This document shows positions 8,386-16,730 of a stretch of DNA of 64,000 nucleotides, piece after piece. The notes under the pieces are model-generated. The model saw nothing but the letters and a program-made list of their open reading frames with translations. It searched no databases and was not told where the DNA came from. This DNA comes from an uncultured Burkholderiales bacterium. Lineage in GTDB: Bacteria; Pseudomonadota; Gammaproteobacteria; Burkholderiales; Burkholderiaceae_C. Positions within the stretch are counted from its first letter, which is position 1, and each line of letters opens with the position of its first letter. The position numbers and the translations under genes are program-made. The stretch is from NCBI GenBank assembly GCA_903820745.1, contig CAIJIT010000284.1, forward strand, positions 1 through 64,000, written 5' to 3'.

Positions 8386-8896
8386 TGGCGCCTCCCAGCA
8401 GTTGCTGGCGCAACGCCGGCTCGGAGCTTTGTGGCGCCAGCCAGATGCCGAAAAAGAGCCGGCCAAACTCGGCGTCCGCGATACGCCGCTGCGGCCTGCC
8501 GTTGACAAAGAAGCGCACTGAGCTGCCGGGTTCCTGCAGGCCACTGATGCGGTCGCCAGCCTGCACATCCGGGAAAGCGGCCTCCATCTCAGCCAGCCAG
8601 AGATTGGCCTTGGCAGAGCTTATCTCCGCCTGCCTGCGCATTTCGACCAGCGAGCGTCGCGCGATGTCCTTGCCATTAAGGCTGCGTGCATATTCAAGCT
8701 CGAGCGCCAAGGTCTGCGAAGCCCAGTTCTGCGCATCGACCGGTTCGCGCACCCAAAGGCGTGCGGCATAGATCAGCAGGCCGAAATAGCGCAGCTGGCC
8801 TTGCCCTTGCAGGCGCAGATCGGCCAGCTCGGGCGCTGCAGCTTGCGCAGGCAGGGCCAAGCCCAGCAGACCGGCCAGACAGGCGCGGCGCTGCAT
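8375..8896 (-). CDS. chalcone isomerase-like periplasmic protein
   Basis: This 173-residue protein has a cleavable signal peptide (MQRRACLAGLLGLALPAQA, then APEL). The remainder resembles bacterial chalcone isomerase-like domains: LQGQGQLRYFGLLIYAARLW, ALELEYARSLNGKDIARRS, then FFVNGRPQRRIADAEFGRLFFGIWL. In plants this fold binds fatty acids (FAP) as well as flavanones, so lipid binding in the periplasm is a reasonable reading. The ATG follows the cfa stop by 1 nt (TGAGATG), indicating strong coupling. No flavonoid pathway is visible nearby. Confidence 0.85.
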   Translation of the reverse strand: MQRRACLAGLLGLALPAQAAAPELADLRLQGQGQLRYFGLLIYAARLWVREPVDAQNWASQTLALELEYARSLNGKDIARRSLVEMRRQAEISSAKANLWLAEMEAAFPDVQAGDRISGLQEPGSSVRFFVNGRPQRRIADAEFGRLFFGIWLAPQSSEPALRQQLLGGANAG

Positions 8897-8897
8897 C

Positions 8898-10133
8898 TCA
8901 GTCTCGCGTCAGGGTGAACTGCATCACATCGGTATTGCCGGCGTCGAAAGCCGCCTCGCAATAAGCCAGATAGAACTCCCACAAGCGCATGAACCGGGCG
9001 TCAAAGCCCTGCTCGAGCACCTGCCCCTCATGGCGCAAAAAGACTTCGCGCCAGCGCCTCAAGGTCTCGGCATAGTCGGCGCCGAAAGCCATCTCCTCGA
9101 CGATGCGCAGCCCGGCCCTTCTGGCATGGCGGCGAAACTCGCTCGGGCTGGGCAACATGCCGCCGGGGAAGATGTATTGCTGGATGAAATCCGTCGACCC
9201 TGCATAGCGCTCGAACAGGTCGTCGCGGATCGTGATGCTCTGGATGCAGGCCAAGCCACCTGGCTTCAGGCTGGTGTGGACGGCCTTGAAATAACCGTCC
9301 CAATATTCACGCCCGACCGCTTCGAACATCTCGATCGACAAGACCGCGTCAAACGGTGCATCGCTGATGTCGCGGTAATCCTGCAAGCGCAAATCGGTCT
9401 GTGCTGCCAAGCCGGCACTTTCCAGCCGCTGCCTTGCCCAGGCCAATTGCTCGGTAGACAAGGTCACCCCAGTCACATGGGCACCGAAGTCACGCGCCGC
9501 ACATTCGGCCACTGCGCCCCAGCCGCAACCGATTTCCAGCACGCGCGACCCCGGCCCGACCTGGCATTGCTGCAAGGCCCGGCGCATCTTGGCGGTTTGC
9601 GCTGCGGGCAGCGAGCGGGTCAGATCGCCGTCAAACCAGGCGCTCGAATAGTTCATGCTTTCGTCAAGCCAGAGCTTGTAGAACTCATTGCCGAGGTCGT
9701 AATGCGCCTCGATATTCTTGCGACTGCCCTTGCGGCTGTTGCGATTGAGCAGATGGCGCAGGCGATACAGCAGCGCACCCCACCAGCGGCCGTAGACAAC
9801 TTCGTCCAAGGCTTCGCGGTTGCGGATGAACAACTCGAGCAGCGCATGCAGGTCGGGCGAGCTCCAATGCCCGGCCATATAACTTTCGGCAAAGCCGATG
9901 TCGCCGCTGCGCAGCGCTGCCGCGCAGACCGCCCAGTCGCGGATGCGCAGCGCCGCACGCGGCGAATCGGCGTCGCTGCTGGCTGCCGCGCCGAAATGGG
10001 CTGAACTGCCGTCGGGCATCTGCACATCGAGGCTGCCAAAGCGCAATCGCTGCAGCAACTTGAAGACCGTGCGTGCCGCCGCCGGCGCGCCGCCGGGAAG
10101 GTTGATCGTGGAAGTGAGCGTGGTTGAATTCAT
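8898..10133 (-). CDS. cfa: Cfa-type SAM-dependent fatty-acyl-phospholipid methyltransferase
   Basis: This roughly 411-residue protein resembles cyclopropane-fatty-acyl-phospholipid synthase. An N-terminal lipid-binding region is followed by HYDLGNEFYKLWLDESMNYS, the SAM-binding motif VLEIGCGWG, and the active-site region IEMFEAVGREYW, then GGLACIQSITIRDD. It would methylenate or methylate cis-unsaturated acyl chains in membrane phospholipids using S-adenosylmethionine. Homologues clustered with amine oxidase and DUF1365 genes in other proteobacteria are tied to singlet-oxygen or light responses and, in alphaproteobacteria, to methylated or furan fatty acids. That product is therefore an alternative to cyclopropane. 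The start was set at the first ATG, 16 bp after the upstream stop. Confidence 0.9.
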   Translation of the reverse strand: MNSTTLTSTINLPGGAPAAARTVFKLLQRLRFGSLDVQMPDGSSAHFGAAASSDADSPRAALRIRDWAVCAAALRSGDIGFAESYMAGHWSSPDLHALLELFIRNREALDEVVYGRWWGALLYRLRHLLNRNSRKGSRKNIEAHYDLGNEFYKLWLDESMNYSSAWFDGDLTRSLPAAQTAKMRRALQQCQVGPGSRVLEIGCGWGAVAECAARDFGAHVTGVTLSTEQLAWARQRLESAGLAAQTDLRLQDYRDISDAPFDAVLSIEMFEAVGREYWDGYFKAVHTSLKPGGLACIQSITIRDDLFERYAGSTDFIQQYIFPGGMLPSPSEFRRHARRAGLRIVEEMAFGADYAETLRRWREVFLRHEGQVLEQGFDARFMRLWEFYLAYCEAAFDAGNTDVMQFTLTRD

Positions 10134-10149
10134 GGTCAAAATCGTTCAG

Positions 10150-10947
10150 TCAACGGGTAATGAATTTTTCCGGCGCTGCCGGTTTACCAAAAAAGGGCAG
10201 ACTTTTCAAAGCGAGTTTGATGGCCTGCCAATGGATGCGCGCGACCAGCATCAAGCTCAGGGCCGGCATGGCAAAAAATGCGGCCCGGGCGCTTGAATGG
10301 GTGAGGAGCTGCAAGCGGCCTGACACGCTGGTCTGCAGCAGCGTCCCGCCTTCGTCTTCATGGTCGATACGCGCCAGCGTGCGGCTGCTGCTGCTGTGCA
10401 TGAAACGGAAGCGATAGCTGCCGGCGACACGGCAAAACGGTGAGACATGGAAGACCTTGCGCGCCTGCAACTCGCGGCCATAGGACAGGGCCTCGGCGCC
10501 CTCGCCTTGCAGCAGATAGCAATGGCGCTCGCCGAAGGTGTTGTTGACTTCAACCAGGATGGCAGCCAGCGACCCATCGGCTCGCTGGCAATACCAAAAG
10601 CTGACCGGCTTGAAGGCAAAACCGAGCACGCGCGGAAAGCAATGCAGCCAGACCTCTCCATCCGCGTCGGCGATCCCTTCGCTCTGCAGCATGGAATCGA
10701 TCCAGGCGAGGCTGTCGGGGCCACCCGCGCCATGGTCAGCGTCGTGGAATGCGAGCCAATTCAAGCCACTGCGATTGCGGTGCAAGGCCGCGCAGGGCTC
10801 GCGCCGCAACCGGCGCATCGGCAACATCAAGAAATAGCTGCGGTAATCAAATTCATGCAGCTTGGGCCGCAGCCGCCTGTGCCTGACCAGACCGCGCCCG
10901 ATCAAAGCCTGTTGTGGCCAAGCGCCAGTGCCTAGCGCATTCATCAT
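10150..10947 (-). CDS. DUF1365 protein
   Basis: This 265-residue DUF1365-family protein contains the typical YRSYFLMLPMRRLRRE, NRSGLNWLAFHDADHG, CFPRVLGFAFKPVSFWYC, EVNNTFGERHCYLL and KVFHVSPFC blocks. Biochemical function is unknown. DUF1365 genes nearly always lie next to an FAD amine oxidase-like gene and a Cfa-type gene, exactly as here, which implies a shared lipid-modifying role. The ATG overlaps the amine oxidase stop (ATGA). A second in-frame ATG follows immediately. Confidence 0.92.
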   Translation of the reverse strand: MMNALGTGAWPQQALIGRGLVRHRRLRPKLHEFDYRSYFLMLPMRRLRREPCAALHRNRSGLNWLAFHDADHGAGGPDSLAWIDSMLQSEGIADADGEVWLHCFPRVLGFAFKPVSFWYCQRADGSLAAILVEVNNTFGERHCYLLQGEGAEALSYGRELQARKVFHVSPFCRVAGSYRFRFMHSSSSRTLARIDHEDEGGTLLQTSVSGRLQLLTHSSARAAFFAMPALSLMLVARIHWQAIKLALKSLPFFGKPAAPEKFITR

Positions 10948-12353
10948 GCCGCCAATTCCGGCTGCTGCTCCCAGCCATCGAGCAGCGCTTTGGCCACCGT
11001 CAGGCCCGACAGCAGCCCGTCCTCATGAAAACCGTAGCGGGTCCAGGCGCCGCAGAACCAGACATCGCCCTGCCCTTGCAACAGGCCCACCTTGGACTGT
11101 GCCGCCACCGCCGCCGCGTCAAAGACCGGATGCGCATAATCGAATTCACCCAGGATCTGGTGTTGCGCCGGTTCGCGCACCGGATTCAGCGAGACCAGCA
11201 AGGGCTGCTGCCAGGGCAAGGGTTGCAGGCGATTGAGCAGATAGTGCAGGCAGACCGCCTGCTCTTGCGCGCCTGGCTGACTGCCGCCATGCTCGTAGTT
11301 CCAGGCCGCCCAGGCACGACGACGGCGCGGCAACAAGCTGGCGTCGGTATGCAACACCGCGCGGTTACGGTGATAGCCAATAGCGCCCAGGACCAGGCGC
11401 TCCTGCAAACTGACATCGTCGAGCAAGCGCAGCGACTGGTCGCTGTGACTGGCCATCACGACCGCATCGAAGCGCTCGCTGCCCTGTGCAGTTCGCAGCA
11501 TCACGCCACCCTGCGGCATTCGCTGCACACCGGTCACCGGGGTCGACAGCCGCGCATCCTTGATGCCGGCCAGCAACTTGTCGACATAGCGCTTGGCCCC
11601 GCCAGCAACGGTGAACCATTGCGGCCGCTCGCTGATCTGCAACAGACCATGGTTATGGCAAAAACGAATCAAGGTGCTGACCGGAAAGCTCAGCATCTGC
11701 GCCGTCGGGCAGGACCAGATGCAAGCCACCATCGGCATCAAATACCAGTCACGGAAGGCATTGCCGAACCGCTGCTCGCGCAGGAATTCGCCGATCGGCT
11801 GCGCCATCGCGGCTTCTTCGCCGGAACTGGCCAACGCGTTGCACAAGGCATTGAAGCGCAGCAGGTCAGATAGCATGCCCCAGAAACCTGGCCGCAACAG
11901 GTTGCTGCGCTGTGCGAAAACACCGTTCAAATTGGTGCCGCTCCACTCCAGGCCTTGGTCGGGCAACTGGACTGAAAAGGACATCTCGCTGGCCGCGACC
12001 TCGACCGCCAATTGCTGGAACAACTGGATCAACAGCGGATAGGTGCGCTCGTTGAAGACCAGAAAACCGGTGTCGACGCCATGGTGATGGCCTTCGAGCT
12101 CGACCTCAACCGTATGCGTGTGGCCGCCGAAATAATCGCCTGACTCAAACAGGGTCACCTGCGCTTGCGAACTGATGGCCCAGGCGGCCGAAAGCCCCGA
12201 GATTCCCGATCCGATGACCGCCACGCGGCGGTGCGGCAGCGCCCGCCCCGGCAGCCCCAGTTGGCGCAGAAATGGCAGCAGCGCCGCAGCATGGCCAGCG
12301 GCAGCTACCAGGTCAGGCTGCGAGCGGATCAACGCTGCGGATTTGGCAGACAT
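10944..12353 (-). CDS. FAD-dependent amine oxidase-like / NAD(P)-binding oxidoreductase
   Basis: This 469-residue flavoprotein binds FAD through VAVIGSGISGLSAAW (dinucleotide motif at residues 48-53) followed by ESGDYFGGHTHTV. It ends in the typical WFCGAWTRYGFHEDGLLSG FAD-contact segment. The family covers amine oxidases and polyene/phytoene desaturase-like enzymes. Copies next to DUF1365 and Cfa are thought to dehydrogenate or oxidise modified acyl chains. The start at 12353 gives 16 bp spacing after the glutathione peroxidase stop; an upstream in-frame extension overlaps that gene and is unlikely. Conserved residues such as PMVACIWSCP and GGAKRYVDKL are intact. Confidence 0.9.
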   Translation of the reverse strand: MSAKSAALIRSQPDLVAAAGHAAALLPFLRQLGLPGRALPHRRVAVIGSGISGLSAAWAISSQAQVTLFESGDYFGGHTHTVEVELEGHHHGVDTGFLVFNERTYPLLIQLFQQLAVEVAASEMSFSVQLPDQGLEWSGTNLNGVFAQRSNLLRPGFWGMLSDLLRFNALCNALASSGEEAAMAQPIGEFLREQRFGNAFRDWYLMPMVACIWSCPTAQMLSFPVSTLIRFCHNHGLLQISERPQWFTVAGGAKRYVDKLLAGIKDARLSTPVTGVQRMPQGGVMLRTAQGSERFDAVVMASHSDQSLRLLDDVSLQERLVLGAIGYHRNRAVLHTDASLLPRRRRAWAAWNYEHGGSQPGAQEQAVCLHYLLNRLQPLPWQQPLLVSLNPVREPAQHQILGEFDYAHPVFDAAAVAAQSKVGLLQGQGDVWFCGAWTRYGFHEDGLLSGLTVAKALLDGWEQQPELAA

Positions 12354-12369
12354 GGCACAACCGTTGATT

Positions 12370-12954
12370 TCATGGCTTGGCCAGCAGGCGCTCGAGCTCC
12401 TGCGTGAAAGCCCGGCCGGCAGGATCAATGGCCGAGCCGAAGCTGCGGACTTCGCTGCCGTCACGAGAAATCAGATATTTGTGGAAGTTCCACTTCGGCA
12501 CCTGGTCGGTGCGCTTTGCGAGCTCGGCAAATAGCGGATTGGTCGATGGCATACCGGGCAGCACATGCGACTTGGTGAACATCGGGAACTTGACGTTGAA
12601 CGTGTTCTCGCAGAACTCGGCGATCTCCTTGTTGCTGCCGGGCTCCTGGCTGCCGAAGTCATTCGACGGGAAGCCGAGCACCACCAGACCCCGATCTGCA
12701 TAGCGGCTCGACAAGGCTTCCAGGGCCTTGTACTGCGGTGTGAAACCGCAAAAACTGGCGGTGTTGACGACCAGCACCACGCGCCCTGCATATTGGCAAA
12801 GGGGTTGTGGTTTTTCGTCCTGCAGGCGCAGCATGTCGCGCTGCAATAATGCCGGGCAATTACTGGTGGCGGCCCAGGCGGCGGGCCCGATGCTGATGGC
12901 GAGCAACAGGCCCAGGAGGTGCGGCAGCAATAGCCGTTGAGATTTCTTGCCCAT
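12370..12954 (-). CDS. glutathione peroxidase, secreted or membrane-anchored
   Basis: This 194-residue thiol peroxidase carries an N-terminal hydrophobic signal or anchor (residues 8-29, ending AAWAA). It has the Gpx signature NTASFCGFTPQY with peroxidatic Cys69, then GFPSNDFGSQEPGSN (catalytic Gln103) and the Trp-Asn pair at 155-156 in PKWNFHKYL. It reduces lipid or organic hydroperoxides with glutathione or thioredoxin. As the first gene of a lipid-modifying operon divergent from a light-sensing regulator, it probably protects membranes from photo-oxidative peroxides. Promoter and operator candidates lie in the 87 bp upstream. Confidence 0.93.
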   Translation of the reverse strand: MGKKSQRLLLPHLLGLLLAISIGPAAWAATSNCPALLQRDMLRLQDEKPQPLCQYAGRVVLVVNTASFCGFTPQYKALEALSSRYADRGLVVLGFPSNDFGSQEPGSNKEIAEFCENTFNVKFPMFTKSHVLPGMPSTNPLFAELAKRTDQVPKWNFHKYLISRDGSEVRSFGSAIDPAGRAFTQELERLLAKP

Positions 12955-12956
12955 TA

Positions 12957-12971
12957 TTTGTCCTAGTCAAA
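12957..12971. promoter_or_regulatory. operator candidate 1 (TTTGTCCTAGTCAAA)
   Basis: This 15-bp near-palindrome differs from operator 2 by one base pair in the right arm (GTCAAA instead of GACAAA). It overlaps a -35-like hexamer (TAGTCA, 12964-12969) of the putative litR promoter. Position and duplication suggest binding by the divergent MerR-type LitR/CarH protein. No footprint data can be inferred from sequence alone. Confidence 0.55.
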
Positions 12972-12992
12972 CTCGGATTCGACCTATATATT
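12964..12992 (+). promoter_or_regulatory. candidate litR promoter
   Basis: A -35-like TAGTCA (12964-12969) and a -10-like TATATT (12987-12992) are separated by 17 bp. Operator candidate 1 covers the -35 element, consistent with dark repression of the regulator's own gene. Reading the other way, CATAAT at 12995-12990 is a candidate -10 for the gpx operon. Confidence 0.4.
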
Positions 12993-13019
12993 ATGCCAAT
13001 TCGACATTTATGTCTCACT

Positions 13020-13034
13020 TTTGTCCTAGACAAA
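13020..13034. promoter_or_regulatory. operator candidate 2 (TTTGTCCTAGACAAA)
   Basis: This is a perfect palindrome: two 6-bp arms, TTTGTC and GACAAA, around CTA. It lies 7 bp before the litR start codon and about 65 bp upstream of the gpx start on the other strand. The near-identical copy at 12957-12971, 63 bp away, suggests cooperative occupancy by a dimeric or tetrameric MerR-type repressor covering both promoters. No recognisable Shine-Dalgarno precedes litR, as the operator fills that space. Confidence 0.6.
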
Positions 13035-13041
13035 TAAATTA

Positions 13042-14019
13042 ATGACCTCGACCAGCCCAGGCACTGCGGAGTTCCAACCGGATACAGCCAATGAGCTGCT
13101 GCAAGGTCTGCCGGGCATTTCGGCGGTCGAACGGGATACCGGTATCAGCAAGGACTTGCTGCGAGTCTGGGAGCGCCGCTATGGCTTCCCGGCCCCATTG
13201 CGCGACCTTTCAGGCGAGCGCGTCTACCCGGCCGAGCAGGTGCAGCGCCTGCGCCTGTTGAAACGTCTGCTCGACGCCGGCCATCGACCGGGCCGGGTAG
13301 TGGCCGCCAGCCACGATGCACTTGAGGCCTTGATACGGGTCCAAGCCAGCGCCAAGCAGACCGCAGCGGCGGATGCCTGGCTGACGCAGGAGCAGGCCAG
13401 GTGCATCGAGATGCTGGTCGCCCATGACGTCGATGGCGTGCGGCGCTTGCTGTCACAGGCGATGCTGCGCATGGGGCTCGGGCAATGCGTAACCGAGCTG
13501 ATCGCGCCGCTGACAGGCCTGGTCGGTGAAAAATGGCTGAACGGCGAACTGGCGATTTTTGAAGAACATATCTTTACCGAATCGCTACAGCAGTTACTGC
13601 GCCAGGCCCTGCAGGCGATCCCTCGCGATGCCCTGGCCGAGGGGCCCCGGGTCGTCTTGACCACCCTGCCGGGCGAGCAGCATGGTCTGGGCCTGCTGAT
13701 GGTCGAAACCATGCTGGCCTTGGCGGGCTGCCAATGCCTGTCGCTCGGGGTGCAGACGCCCTTGGACGAACTGATCCGCGCAGCCAACTCGCACAAGGCC
13801 GACATCGTCGCCTTGAGCTTCAGCGGCATCCTGTCAACCGGCATGGTGCAACGAAGCCTGGGTGAATTGCGAGCGCAATTGCCGGCCGGCGTCGCGCTTT
13901 GGGCTGGAGGCAGCTCGCAGGCCTTGCAGCGAAGTTCCGGCCTTGATGGCATCCGCCGTATCACCGCGCTGAGCGAAATCGCCGCCGAGGTATCCCGCTG
14001 GCGCGCTGCACAGACCTGA
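13042..14019 (+). CDS. litR: B12-dependent MerR-family photoreceptor repressor (CarH/LitR type)
   Basis: This 325-residue regulator has an N-terminal MerR winged helix (GISAVERDTGISKDLLRVWERRYGF, about residues 25-49) and a C-terminal cobalamin-binding module. The helical B12-cap motif W-x9-EH is intact (W165, E175-H176). The E/D-x-H cobalt-ligand motif is intact (E212-Q213-H214 in PGEQHGLGL), followed by the Rossmann B12 domain. Characterised homologues bind adenosylcobalamin in the dark, repress DNA, and release it when light breaks the Co-C bond. The divergent lipid/peroxidase operon and the diiron gene downstream (30 bp) are the likely targets. Target assignment is inferred from the twin operators. 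Confidence 0.92.
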   Translation: MTSTSPGTAEFQPDTANELLQGLPGISAVERDTGISKDLLRVWERRYGFPAPLRDLSGERVYPAEQVQRLRLLKRLLDAGHRPGRVVAASHDALEALIRVQASAKQTAAADAWLTQEQARCIEMLVAHDVDGVRRLLSQAMLRMGLGQCVTELIAPLTGLVGEKWLNGELAIFEEHIFTESLQQLLRQALQAIPRDALAEGPRVVLTTLPGEQHGLGLLMVETMLALAGCQCLSLGVQTPLDELIRAANSHKADIVALSFSGILSTGMVQRSLGELRAQLPAGVALWAGGSSQALQRSSGLDGIRRITALSEIAAEVSRWRAAQT

Positions 14020-14049
14020 GACGAAATTTTCAAATTAACAGGACGACCA

Positions 14050-14913
14050 ATGCTTTACCCGGAACTTTTCAAACAACTGGAAGCCGTACGCTGGAATATG
14101 GACACCGACATCCCTTGGGACAAGTTCGATGTCAGCCAGCTGACCGATGCCCAGGCTCAGACGATCAAGATGAATGCGATCACCGAATGGTCGGCATTGC
14201 CGGCCACCGAGATGTTCCTGCGCGACAACAAGGACGACAGCGATTTTTCGGCCTTCATGAGCGTCTGGTTTTTCGAGGAACAAAAGCATTCGCTGGTGCT
14301 GATGGAGTACCTGCGCCGCTTCCGGCCTGATCTGGCCCCCACCGAAGCCGAGCTGCACGAAGTGCGTTTCGACTTCGACCCGGCCCCGGCGCTGGAAACC
14401 TTGATGCTGCATTTCTGCGGCGAAATCAGGCTCAATCACTGGTACCGGCGGGCTGCTGAATGGCATACCGAGCCGGTCATCAAAGCGATCTACGAAACCC
14501 TGGCACGCGACGAAGCACGCCATGGCGGCGCCTATCTGCGCTATATGAAGCGGGCGCTGGTCAAGTTCGGCGACGAAGCCCGCGCTGCCTTCGCCAAGGT
14601 CGGCGTGCTGATGGCCAGTGCGCGCCGCACTGCGCAGGCGCTGCATCCGACCAACCTGCATGTCAACGCCTTGCTGTTCCCGCGCGACACCATCCAGAGC
14701 CGGATTCCTGACCCCGATTGGCTCGAGCATTGGCTGGACAAGCAAATTCAGTTCGACGCCGTCTGGGAGGGCAAGGTGGTCGAGCGCATCCTGCACAACA
14801 TGAGCTTGCTGATGGAGCGCAGCTTCGCCAATGTCCAGGAGTTGAACCGGTTCCGCAAGGAAGTCACCGCCCGGGTGGCGGCAATCGCCGCAGCCCGGAC
14901 CTCGCCGGCCTGA
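14050..14913 (+). CDS. ferritin-like diiron protein, acyl-ACP desaturase/AurF-like
   Basis: This 287-residue, mainly helical protein has a full six-ligand diiron pattern: E46 (ITEWSALPATEMF), E77-x-x-H80 (FFEEQKH), E125 (CGEIRLNHWYR) and E155-x-x-H158 (RDEARHG). This spacing matches ferritin-like oxygenases such as soluble acyl-ACP desaturases and N-oxygenases. It lies 30 bp downstream of litR and probably shares its transcript, so light-induced O2-dependent modification of a fatty acyl group is a reasonable hypothesis. No signal peptide or membrane segment is seen. A reaction cannot be assigned; oxygenase or desaturase are both possible. Confidence 0.82.
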   Translation: MLYPELFKQLEAVRWNMDTDIPWDKFDVSQLTDAQAQTIKMNAITEWSALPATEMFLRDNKDDSDFSAFMSVWFFEEQKHSLVLMEYLRRFRPDLAPTEAELHEVRFDFDPAPALETLMLHFCGEIRLNHWYRRAAEWHTEPVIKAIYETLARDEARHGGAYLRYMKRALVKFGDEARAAFAKVGVLMASARRTAQALHPTNLHVNALLFPRDTIQSRIPDPDWLEHWLDKQIQFDAVWEGKVVERILHNMSLLMERSFANVQELNRFRKEVTARVAAIAAARTSPA

Positions 14914-14916
14914 CGA

Positions 14917-16272
14917 TCAGTCGGCCCAAAGCCTGGCAAAGCTGGCCGTCGCAGCCAGCGCAGCGAAGCCTGCTCCCAGAGCAAGCGCCAGCACCGGCCC
15001 CTGCGTCGCTACCAGCCCGAAACACAGCGCCACCAGGGCAGCACCCGTGGTCTGGCCAATCAACCTGGCCATGGCGATCACGCCGCTGGCACCACCGCTG
15101 CGCTCGCGCGGCGCGCTCGACATCATGGCGCGCAAATTGGGCGCCTGGAACAAGCCGAAGCCCGCGCCGCAGAGTGCCATGCGCAGCGCGATGTTCAGCG
15201 CCGAGGGATCAGCAGGCAATAGCGCCAGCGCGACCATGCCGGCGCTGAGGATGGCCAGCCCCACGCCGCCCAGCAGGCCTGGCGGATAACGATCGGACAG
15301 CCGGCCGGCGATCGGCGCCGACAGCGCGACGATGATCGCCCAAGGCAGCATCAAGAAACCGGTCTCGACCGGATTGCGGTGCAGGACCAATTCAAAATAG
15401 AAAGGCAGCCCGACAAAGGCCAGCCCCTGTGTCGTGAACGAGGCCATCGAGGTCAGGGTCGAAAGCGCGAACATCGGACGGCGCAACAGGTCGACCGGCA
15501 GCATCGGCGCCGGATGACCCGCCTGACGCCGCAACAGGAAGAAAGCGGCAAGCGCGGCAATGCCGAGCAGGCCGAGCACGATGCCCAGCGGCTCACGCTG
15601 GGTGGCGGTGCTCAGCCCCAGGATCAGCGCAGTAAAAGTCAGCGCGGTCAGCAGCGCCGTCAAGGCATCGAAATGATGATTTCGACGCGGCGCATGAGGC
15701 AGGCCCGGCAGGCCGAAGGCGATCGCGACGAGGCCAAGGGGCACATTGATCGCAAACAGCCAGGGCCAGGCGGCCACCGACAGGACCAGCGAGGCAATCG
15801 TCGGGCCGAGCGCGAACGAAACGCCGACCACCAGGGCATTCAGTCCAACGCCGCGGCCCATCCGCGCAGGCGGATAGATCATCCGGATCAATGCCAGGTT
15901 GACGCTCATGACGCCGCTGGCTCCAATGCCTTGCAGGGCACGCGCGACGGCCAGTTCGGGCAAGGTGCTGGCGCAAGCGCAAGCCAGCGATGCCAGCGTG
16001 AAAAAGATCAATCCGCCGAGAAAAACGCGACGCGGCCCGAACAAATCGCCGAGCGCAGCAAAAGGCAGCAAGGTCGCCATGATCGCCAACTGGTAGGCGT
16101 TGATGACCCAGACCGAGGCGGCCGGTGAGGCCTGCAGATCAGCCGCGATCGCCGGCAGGGCGGTGTTGGCGATCGCCGTGTCGAGCGACGCCAGCGCCAC
16201 GCCCAGCAGCACCGCGACGAGGGCGCGCAAGTCAAGCGCAGCGGCATCCTTCGACGTTGTGGAAAAGTGCAT
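14917..16272 (-). CDS. MFS drug-efflux transporter, DHA2 (EmrB/QacA)-like
   Basis: This 451-residue membrane protein has about 12-14 hydrophobic segments. It carries the DHA2 hallmarks LASLDTAIANTALPAIAADL in TM1 and motif A-like GDLFGPRRVFLGG, then GIGASGVMSVNLALIRMIYPPARMGRGVG. It would expel hydrophobic compounds by proton antiport. The start was set at the first ATG (16272); the longer frame begins with TTG. It converges on the diiron gene with only 3 bp between stop codons. The 3'-neighbouring litR regulon does not obviously include it. Confidence 0.9.
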   Translation of the reverse strand: MHFSTTSKDAAALDLRALVAVLLGVALASLDTAIANTALPAIAADLQASPAASVWVINAYQLAIMATLLPFAALGDLFGPRRVFLGGLIFFTLASLACACASTLPELAVARALQGIGASGVMSVNLALIRMIYPPARMGRGVGLNALVVGVSFALGPTIASLVLSVAAWPWLFAINVPLGLVAIAFGLPGLPHAPRRNHHFDALTALLTALTFTALILGLSTATQREPLGIVLGLLGIAALAAFFLLRRQAGHPAPMLPVDLLRRPMFALSTLTSMASFTTQGLAFVGLPFYFELVLHRNPVETGFLMLPWAIIVALSAPIAGRLSDRYPPGLLGGVGLAILSAGMVALALLPADPSALNIALRMALCGAGFGLFQAPNLRAMMSSAPRERSGGASGVIAMARLIGQTTGAALVALCFGLVATQGPVLALALGAGFAALAATASFARLWAD

Positions 16273-16337
16273 AAAGTCAGAAATTCTACCGTCAAGCCAT
16301 CGAGCCAATCACCGGCCACCTTAAAGCGGATCATCGG

Positions 16338-16574
16338 ATGGACCGCTGCCATCTGGAGGGTGAACTGGGCGACCGCTTGCACGCGGTGCTGTGCGCGGCA
16401 GGCTACAACATTCGCTGGCTGCTGAGGATGATCGCCCTGAAAGGCCTACTGGCTTTTTTGCGCCTGCTGCAGTCGGCCAGGCTGCCGAACTTTGGGCGCG
16501 TATTCGGCGCTTTGATTTCGAAATTCGCCCGATTCACAAAACTGCCGGCGGCAACGCCAGCGCTAGTGAGATGA
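16338..16574 (+). pseudogene. IS5-family transposase remnant (C-terminal part)
   Basis: A 78-residue frame reads MDRCHLEGELGDRLHAV, LCAAGYNIRWLLRMI, then a basic hydrophobic tail. This matches the C-terminal portion of IS5/IS1182-like transposases, where the segment follows the catalytic Glu region. The catalytic N-terminal two-thirds is absent, and no terminal inverted repeat could be paired. It is a decayed insertion between the exporter and the toxin-antitoxin genes. The rest of 16575-16730 shows no gene. Confidence 0.7.
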
Positions 16575-16730
16575 AATTGGACTTTTCACTACCGATCTTC
16601 ACGCGTGTGCCACAGCCGCAGTGAGCGTCTGTATTGCGCGGGCAGCGGCCGGTTGGTTCATCGGCGCCAAGGGGGCGGTACGACTTGCGACAAATCTTTC
16701 CCCCATCAAATCACCGCCATCCCCTGCTGC

